Assembly: GCA_964247055.1 (NCBI GenBank)
Contig: OZ176058.1
Span: forward strand, 62,001-126,000
Source: Paragordius varius
Taxonomy: Eukaryota > Nematomorpha
Direction: 5' to 3'
DNA length: 64,000 nucleotides
Positions 47,673 through 57,400 of the stretch are shown here, one piece after another; within the stretch, counting starts at the first letter, position 1, and every line of letters starts with the position of its first letter. Under the pieces are notes generated by a model. The model searched no databases. It was not told the DNA's origin and worked only from the letters and a program-made list of their open reading frames with translations. The translations under genes and the position numbers were made by a program.

Positions 47673-47960
47673 AATAATAATACTAATATTAAATTTTTAA
47701 TTCAATCAACATTAATAAATGCACACAAATTTATTTATAATTAATAATCCATAATTTAAAATGAATTCAAAAAATTGGTAATATATATATATATATATAT
47801 TAATGAAAATGTGTAAAACAAATTAATGAAAAAGGACTAGATAGTAAAAAATTAAAATGTATAATTATAATAAATAATATATTTTTAAATAATTATTATA
47901 TATAAATAAAATTTAATAAAAATTAAAAAATAAAAAAATAATTTATAAAATAAAATTTAA

Positions 47961-48097
47961 TTATCGTTTAACATTGAAAGATCGTCTACCAATATTATTA
48001 ACATTAAAATTTTCATTGTAAGAAATATTTTTATTTTTATAAATTTTATTTGTCAGCTGTTTTGTGGCGCCAGCCAAACTATTTGGAGTGCAAACAG
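47961..48097 (-). CDS. Duplicated end of the FHOD last exon; possible alternative last exon
   Basis: 192 bases downstream of the last exon, its second half is repeated with an intact frame: VCTPNSLAGATKQLTNKIYK, NKNISYNENFNVNNIGRRSF, NVKR, stop. One length change (a codon) keeps the frame. An AG after AACAATCATC gives a start with two bases, the phase needed to join the previous exon directly. Spliced so, the formin would lack the DDLL helix but keep the basic end. The AG has a short pyrimidine tract and the same AG exists inside the true exon, so use is uncertain; it may be an unused duplicate. Confidence 0.45.
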
Positions 48098-48152
48098 CTG
48101 ATGATTGTTAAAAAATATTTAAAAATAAAAATTTTTTTTTAAAAAATTTAAA

Positions 48153-48406
48153 TTATCGTTTAACATTGAAAGAACGTCTACCAATATTATTCAAATTTAA
48201 ATTTTCATTGTAAGAAACATTTTTATTTTTGTTAATTTTATTTATCAGCTGTTTTGCGCCAGCCAAACTGTTTTGAGTGCAAACAGCTGATGACATTAAA
48301 CAGCTGAGCAGATCATCTGATTTTGCGGTTTCAGGAATTTTGCTATTATTGTAATAAGTTGGTGATTTTCGATAAAATGGTACGCTTGGTGTAGATGAGT
48401 TTGAAT
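48153..48406 (-). CDS. FHOD formin last exon (DAD and basic tail)
   Basis: Begins with two bases that complete the previous codon (GGG A | AT gives Gly-Asn) and encodes SNSSTPSVPFYRKSPTYYNN, SKIPETAKSDDLLSCLMSSA, VCTQNSLAGAKQLINKINKN and a tail to NNIGRRSFNVKR then TAA. DDLLSCLMSSA fits the acidic-hydrophobic DAD helix of FHODs (compare DEIMDRIVKSA) and the end carries basic residues, as DADs do. Acceptor CAACTTAG. The frame is open from acceptor to stop and the phase is exact. Confidence 0.88.
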
Positions 48407-51400
48407 CTAAGTTGAATTTAAATTAAATTTTTTTAAAAAAGTTAAAAAAAATTTATTTTAAAATGGATAATATAAAAATTAAAAATTAATTTTAAATTGA
48501 ATTATTAAAAGAAAAATTTAAAAAGTTCAAAAAAAATTACAGTAAAAATTGAAATAATACGGACAAAACGAAATATAAAGACAAATATTTTTATCTAAAT
48601 AAAACTCCATACTTTTTTCATCTTGATTTTTTTAATATAAGATATTAACACAATTACAGTAAAAACTGAAATTATACGGATGGACAAATCATATATAAAG
48701 ACAAATTTTTATTTCTAAAAGAAAACCATACTTTTTAAAACCTTAATATATCCTATTTAAATAATTTAATTTATAATAGTACACTGTTAAAATTGCTTGT
48801 TTTATCAATTACATTTTTATTTCCTACTTTAAAGTTTTAAACAATGAGTTATATTCAAAAAATCAAGATTAAAAAAGTAGGGTATCTTTTAGAAAAAAAT
48901 TTGGTCCTAATATTTTAACATTTTGTCCGTATAATTCCAAATTTTACTGTAAAATCGTAAAGAAAAATATGTTTAACTTTAATAACAATAAAAAAAACAA
49001 ATTTTTTAATAATTAAATGTTATATTATAAAAAAATTAATTTACTAATTTTTTTACATTTTGTCCTTATAAAGTATTTACAAAAATATTATTTTTTGATT
49101 TATTTAAAAAAAATATTAACATTAATAGACAAGGTTTTATAAATTTGATGTTTATTAACAAATATTTGTCTTTAAATTTCCACGTTTTCTCCGTATAATT
49201 TGCTCAATTTTAACTGTAAAATCGCATAGAAAAATATTTTTAACTTTAATAGCAAAATGATTTAATTAAATAAATAACTGAAAAATTTTTTTAATTTCTT
49301 TTCTTTAATTTTTGAAACTTTATATAAAAAAAGACAAGGTTTAAAAATTTAATTATATAATATAAAAAAAATATTTGTATTTATAAAAATATTTTTTCGT
49401 TTTGTCCGTATAATTTCATTATAAAAATATTCAAACTTTTAAATTCTTAAATAAAAAATTTAAAAAATATTTAAAAAATATATTTAAACTTACTCCCTAA
49501 CAAGATATTTTGAAGTGCTTTATCAGCTGATGTCATACAACCGCTCGCTGAAAGGTTCCGATCATGTGATATTTTATTATTTTTAAAACTTTTTTCAATT
49601 TGTTCATTATTTTTATTATTTGTATTGTTTGTATTATTGTTACTATTATTTATAAAACTTTTCAGACTAAATTTGGCATTTTGAGATGGCGTATTTTGTG
49701 TAAAAGATATTCTTTCAAAACCATTATTTTTTTCGTTACAATTATTAAAATTGCTATTTTTCCTTGCAGAACTTTTCAGAGGTTCGGTCACGATCACCTG
49801 ATTTTCATCAAGAAGCGCCGAACTTAAAAAAGCTCCATTTGTTTCAATATAAGCATTTCCACTATTTGAAATAGTAGAGCGGAAGGAAGTAGCCAATGAT
49901 GTAGGTATTTTTTTGATTGACTAAAAAATATAAATTTGAAAATAAAAGATTAAATTTATGAAAGTTTAAAAATTTAGAAAGTTTTTAAATTATAAATTGA
50001 AAATTATTTTAAAAGATTAAATTTATAGAAAATTTTTTAATTTATTTTTAAGTTAAAAAATTTAAAATAATAAAATTAAAAGTTTCGAAATGCTTTTTTC
50101 ATAAACTTATCAAAAAGATATAATATATAATGCTAAAAATATTACCTTTTATTAAATTAAATGCTAAAAATAATATTTTTACATAAAAAACAATATTATT
50201 CATGGGTATTTTTTGATTGACTAGATAAATTTATAAATTAAAAATTATTTTTAAAAATTAAATTTATGAAAAGTTTAAAATTTCTTTTTAAGTTGAAATA
50301 TTGAGAAATAATTAAATTATTCGAAATACTTTTTTCATATACATCTTATCACAAATATATAATTGGAAGAATGTTATTAATTTAAATACTAAAAATAAAT
50401 TTTTTAACATAAAACAATTTTATTTATGGATAATTTTTTGATTGACTAGGAAATATAAAATTGAAAATAATTTTAAAAGATTAATTATACGGAAATTTTT
50501 TAATTTATTTTTAAGTTTAAAACTATCGAGAAATAAATTATTTAATATTTTTAAATTTTTTTTGATAAAAATAAAAAAAAATTATTTGGTTATTTTGCAT
50601 TAAAAATAATATTTGAAAATATTATGAAATTAATTATAAAAATTGAAATATATAATAAGTATAAAAAATTAAAATTTTTTATTTAATAAAATACAATTTT
50701 TTTACCCATTAATTGGCAAAGAAAATGTATAGGAATAAATAAAATATATTATTTTTTTCAGAAATACTACAGTAAAAATTGAAATTATAAGGAAAATCGG
50801 ACAAAAATATAAAGACAAATTATTTTTCTAAAGACAATCTTGATAAACTTAACTCATTGTTTTCATTTCCAAAGTATAAAAGAGATGTATATTGGTAACA
50901 AAATAAATTATATATTTTAGGCTTGTTATTAAGTATTTTACAAGGATTAATTTAGGGTTGAAAAACTATGGTTGTTTTTTAGAAATAAATAATTGTCTTT
51001 ATATTTTTACGTTTCAATTTTTACTGTATTATATTTATTCTACCTTAATTTAATTTCTAAAAAAATTAACTTATTACATCAATTCATTTTTCCACGGGTT
51101 AAGTATTGTTCTTTAGAAGTTTGCTTTTTTCTTAAGAAATTTTAAAACTTTATAATTTAAACTAATTTTTTTTACAAAACATTGGAAATTTTACATAAAA
51201 AATTATTCTTTCTAAAAATAACATATAATCAATAATATATAAATTATATCAATTATCATTTTTCCACGAGTTAACCTTCGTTTTTTAAATAGTTTTTTGT
51301 TACATATAATGTTTTCAATAAATATTTTAACAAAAAAATGAATATTTAATTTGGTTTTTAAAGATTTTCACTAATAACTTATCTTTATAGATAATTTAAA

Positions 51401-54400
51401 TTTTTAAATAAAAATAAAATTTGAAATAAATTCTAATTTTTCAATATTTAAATTCTAAAAAATTAACTTATTTTTCTTACATCAATTATCATTTTCCACG
51501 CGTTTCAGGGATTTTAAAATTTCAAAAAAATTATACCAAACATTTTTACAAAACATACGAAATTTTAAATAAATTTTATTTTTTATAAATCTTAAAAAAA
51601 TATGAAAACAAAAAATTAACTTATTTTTCTTACATCGATTATCATTTTTCCACGCGTTAAGCATCGTTTTTAAATAGTTTTTTGTTGAGAGATTTTAAAT
51701 TTTAAAAATTTTTACTAAACTTTTAAATTACAATATAATATTTGAAATAAATTTTAATAGATTTTCGAAATTTAAATTCTAAAATTTTTTTGAATTATAT
51801 ACATCAATTATCATTTTTCCACGCCGTTCCTTAGAAATTACCTTTTCTTTAGGGATAACAATATTTTAAAACCAATTTTTACAAAAAAATCAAGAATATT
51901 TAAAAAAATATCTAATCTAAAAAATTTTACATCAATTATCATTTTTCCACGGGTTAAGTTTCTTTCCTTGGAAATTTGTTTTTTCTTAAGGGAACCAATA
52001 TTTTTAAAACAATTTTTTAAAAAAAGGAATATTTTTAAATAATTTTAATTAACAAAATAAAAATTAATATAAATTTATTTAAAAATCTTTAAAAATCTTA
52101 AAATTACATAAAAATTTTTTGAATTATTTTTCTTACATCAATCATCATTTTTCCACGGGTTAAGTTTCGTTCTTTGGAAATTTGTTTTTTCTTAAGGGAT
52201 TTTAAAATTTAAAAAAAATTATTCTATCAAATTCGGGTTATAAAGAATTTTACAAAAAATGAATATTTTTAAATAATTTAGAATTTTAAATAAAAAAAAT
52301 CAAAATTTTTATAAAATTCTAAAACAATTTATTAAATTATTTACATCAATTATCATTTTTCCACGGGTTAAGTTTCGTTCCTTGGAAATTTGTTTTTTCT
52401 TTAGGGATTCCAATATTTTTAAAACAATTTTTTTTAAAAAAAGGAATATTTTTAAATAATTTTAAATAACAAAATTAAATTTGAAATAAAAAATTTTACA
52501 TCAATTATCATTTTTCCACGGGTTAAGTTTCGTTCCTTAGAAAATTGCTTTTTCTTAAACGATTTTAAAAAATTTAAAACAATTATTCTATCAAATTTGG
52601 TTTTTAAAGATATTTTTCAATTATAAATTTTTTAAATTAATTATTATTTTTTTTTAAAAAATTTTAAATAACAAAATTAAAATTCCAAATTTTTTTTTGA
52701 ATTATTTTCCTTACATCAATTATCATTTTCCACGCGTTAAGTTTCGTTCCTTGGAAATTTGTTTTTTCATAAGAGATTCCAATATTTTTAAAACAATTTT
52801 TTTTAAAAAAAGGAATATTTTTAAAAATCTTAAAAAATCTTAAAAAATCTTAAAATTCTAAAAATTTTTTGAATTATTTCCTTACATCAATTATCATTTT
52901 TCCATGCGTTAAGCTTTGTTCTTTGCAAATTCTTTTTTAAAGGGATTCCGATATTTTTAAAACAATTTTTGAAAAAATCAAGAATATTTAAATAAATTTT
53001 TTTAAAAAATCTTAAAAAATCTTAAAATTCTAAAATTTTTTTTTAATTATCTTTACATCAATTATCATTTTTCCACGGGTTAAGTTTCGTTCCTTGGAAA
53101 TTTGTTTTTTCTTAAGGGATTCCAATATTTTTTCCCTTACAGTTTTGTATTCGAGGGCGAAATCCGTTATAATTCGACAAAATTTTGTAATGCCAAAGAA
53201 GGCGCCCCCTATGTCAGGTGATCTGATTGCTGAATTATTTCCCCCACTGCTGGGTATAATAGGTATTCCGAAAAATTCTTGCAATAGTCGCTTATATCTA
53301 GGATTGAATAAAAAATTAGGAACATTTTTAAAAATATATATTTTTTAAAGTATAGTTTTTGTGAAAAAATTTTATTAAATGATTTTTTGTCTTATAATAT
53401 ATTTATAGTGATAGGTAATTTGTAGAATATTATATTCTCCTTTTGATAATCATATGGAAATATTGCTTACATTTTTAAAATATATAAATATTAAAAGTAA
53501 TTTTTATTTATATTTAAAAATTTATTTACAGTAAAAAATTGAAAATATACGGAAGGACAAGTTAAATTAAGGAAAAATATTTATAAAAACAATCAAACTT
53601 TTTAAATCTTGATTTTTTTGCATAAAATACAAAGTATTATATAGAAATAAAAATTATTAACAAAATCAATTATATATTTTACAATTGTAACTAAATTTTT
53701 TTTCGAGTTATACAAAGTATGGTTGTCTTTAGAAAAAAACCATTAATTTTCCATTTTGTCCGTATAATTTTAGTTTTACTGTAAATTTTTAAAGTTTTGA
53801 TTTATAAAAAAGATGGTATATTATAACCATGTTTTACCAAAAAAATCAATATATAATTGATTTTTATAAAAAAATATTTTTTATTATTAAATAAAAGGTG
53901 TAATTAAAGATAATGTTTATAAATAATTATGAATAATATATATTGATATTTATTTTAAATAATTACTTTTTACTTAAAAAAGAAATTTTTTTTTAAAAAA
54001 TCAAAAATTCATTAAAAATATTAAATTGAAAATTATTTTTATATTCATTATTAAATTTTAACGAAAATATAAATAATATATATTGATATTTTATATAATT
54101 ACTTTTTTCTTAAAAAAGAAATTTTTTTTTTTAAAAAATCAAAAATTCATCATAAATATTATTAATAATTTTAAATTGAAAATTATTTTTATATTCATTA
54201 TTAAATTTTAACGAAAATATAAATGTATAAAATATTTTAATTATACTTTTTTTTAAAAAAAGAAAATTTTTTTTAATCCAAATCAAAAATTCATTATAAA
54301 TATTATTAATAATATACAAATAATTAATAAATTTATATTAAATTTCAACCATAATAAATATTTTAAAATAATTATTTCAAAATATATAAAAATAAAAAAA

Positions 54401-57400
54401 ATTAAAAAATAAATTTAAAATATAAAATTAACCGATTTAAAAGCCTTCGATGGACAATTTGCAAAACCATTATACGCCCAGCACAATCATTCAAGAATTC
54501 GGACATTCTGACAATAAATAATTAAAATAAAATTATATTAATAAATATTTAATAATTAACATTTTTTTTAATTGTAAATAAATTTAACTTTTTTTATAAT
54601 ATATTATCTACTAACTAACAAATATTCCAAATAAATATAAAATTAATTAAAAAATTTTACATGTATTGGAAAAATATAAAATAATCAATTAGGCTCTAAA
54701 ATATTGGAATATATACATTATTGAAATATAGAAATATAAATATTTTTTTTCAAAAGACATCAATAATTTTTAAATCTTGATTTTTTAAATTATTGTTCAA
54801 AAATTGCTATATTTTTTTTACAATATATAAATATTAATATATATATATTTACTTTAAATATAATGATGGAACTAATTAAAAATATTTAATAAAAATAATT
54901 TAATTAAAATATATACATTCATAGCTACAAAAAAATTAATATAAATAATATTTTATAAAAACATTTAAATATAAAAATTTTTCGAAAATAATTTTTTTGA
55001 TTATTTCTTAACCAAAAAATAAATTTTTTATTTTTACAAAAATTACCTAATTTTTAAAACTGGACCAGTCTCATACATAAAATTATAAATTCATCAAAAT
55101 AAACAGAATAATAACTCCTAAAAATGATTTACTTATTAAATGAAAAATAATTTTTTTATTTATTTCTTATTTTCAAATTAAATTTTTAATTATTTTTATT
55201 TTTTAAATAAAAATTTTTTTTTAGAAATAAAAAAAAATTACCTAATTTTTAAAACTGGACCAGTCTCATACATAAAATTATAAATTCATCAAAATAAACA
55301 GAATAATAACTCCTAAAAATGATTTACTTATTAAATGAAAAATAATTTTTTTATTTATTTCTTATTTTCAAATTAAATTTTTAATTATTTTTATTTTTTA
55401 AATAAAAATTTTTTTTTAGAAATAAAAAAAAATTACCTAATTTTTAAAACTGGACCAGTCTCATACATAAAATTAAAAAATAAACAGAATATTAACTCCT
55501 AAAAATGATTTACTTATAAAATAAAAAATATTTTAGAATATTTCTTATTTTTAAATAAAATTTTTAATTATTTTTTTATTTTTTAAAAATATTTTTAAAA
55601 CTAATATTAACTAATTTTTAAAACCGGACCAGTTTCATACTTGAAATTAAAAATAATTAAAATAAACCGAATATTAACTCCTAAAAAAATTTACTTTAAA
55701 AATGAAATTTATAAAAAATTTTTTCAGAATTAAAATAATTTTTTAACAAAAAAAATAAATTTTTTATTTTAGAACCGGACCAGTTTCATACTTGAAATTA
55801 AAAATGATCAAAATAAATCGAATATAAACTCCTAAAAATAATTGATTTACTTTAAAAATGGAAATTATAATTTTTTCTGAATTATAAAAGTTTGATTTCT
55901 TAACGATAAAATAAATTTTTTAATTTTTTTAATTTAATTTTTTAAAATTAATTTAATTACCTAATTTTTAAAACCGTTCATATTTAACAATTGCCAAAAT
56001 AATCAAAATAAACCGAATATTAAAAAAATTTACTTTAAAAATGGAAATTATAATTTTTTCTGAATTAATAAAAATTTTTAAAAAAATAAATTTTTTTTCA
56101 TAAAATAATTTTAAAACTTTTTTTTATTTTTTAATTTACCGAATTTTTAGAACCGGACCAGTTTCATATTTAACGATTGCTTTCAAATGATTCCAGGATT
56201 CTTTACATAACTGTTCAGTTTTCTTAAGCGTATTTTCTAATTCTTCGAAATCAACCTATAAAAAATTTTTTTAAAATAAAATTTTTTTCAAAAAATATTT
56301 TTAAAACCCTAATTATTAATAATTTATTTTTATATGAATAATTTGTTGAAAAAAATTATAAAATTTATTGGTTTTTTAAATTATTTAAGTTATTTTAAAA
56401 TAAATTGTATAAATAATTTTTGACAAAATTAAAACATTAATACTAATAATATACTTAAATAAGATTATTAAGGAAAAATGAAATTAATTCTGCTAATTAA
56501 TGTACTTAAACAGATTATTAAGGAAAATAAATTTATATTTTAAAAAATATTTTTTAAAACCTCAATAATTAATAATATATGAATATTTTATAAATTGTAC
56601 AAAAGATTAAAATATAAAGACAATATTTTTTTCTAAAACAACCTCATAATTTAAAATCTTAATTAATTTACATTTAACTAATTGTTTTAAATTCTAAATA
56701 AAGATATATATAACTAATTTATTTTATATTTTAGGTTTGTTATTAAATGATTTACTAGGATTAATTTAGGTTTTAAAGTATAGTTCTTTTAGTAAAAATA
56801 TTTGTCATTATATTTTTACGTTTTGTTTTCCGTATAATTTAAATTTTACAATAACATATTTATATTTTTAAATTGTTTAAAAAAATTATAAAATTTTTTA
56901 GTTTATGGATTAAGTTATTTTAAAATGATTTTTATAAATAATTTTTAAAAATAAAATTAAATTGGTAATTAAAAAGAAAATCATTTTGAAACTATCAAAA
57001 GAAAAAAAATGATAATATATAAAAAGATTAAACGAAAAAGTAAAAATGAATTTATATTTTTTTTCACTACATCCATTTATAGTAATAAAAAAATTCTTAA
57101 AATAAATATTTCAAGAATTATCTATAAATACATTAAAAAGTGAAATTAATCGGACAAATTTAAAGTAAAGACCTTTATTCCTAAAAAACAAACATACTTT
57201 TTTAAACCTTAATTTATCCTTTTAAAATAATTTAATTATTATAATACATAAATTCGCTAAGTTATAAGTTTAAAACTTTATTTTCTACTTTATAGTTTAA
57301 ATGAATGAGTTATCATTATAAAAATTAAGATTCAAAAAAGTATGGTTGTCTTATAGAAAAAATATTGTCTTTAATTTTTACGTTTTTATCGTATAATTCT

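Larger units (their letters stand above)
45262..47906. repeat. Segmental duplication, copy 1
   Basis: Shares order and sequence with 61,513-64,000: an AT run, CTTGTTATAAGTCCTAAAAG, AACACTTTGGAACATTTTCA, TTGTTGGACATCCCTGTTTT, GGTTGTATCGCTAAAATTAA, GGGTTAATTAAAATTTC, a nested MITE pair, and AATGAAAAAGGACTAGATAG. Copy 1 carries an extra 701-bp hAT-like insertion. The duplicated block probably extends beyond the window at copy 2. Confidence 0.88.

Noticed and set aside
53094-53348. Plus-strand open frame over the FHOD FH2-end exon
   Set aside because: It is the antisense shadow of a well-supported minus-strand exon.
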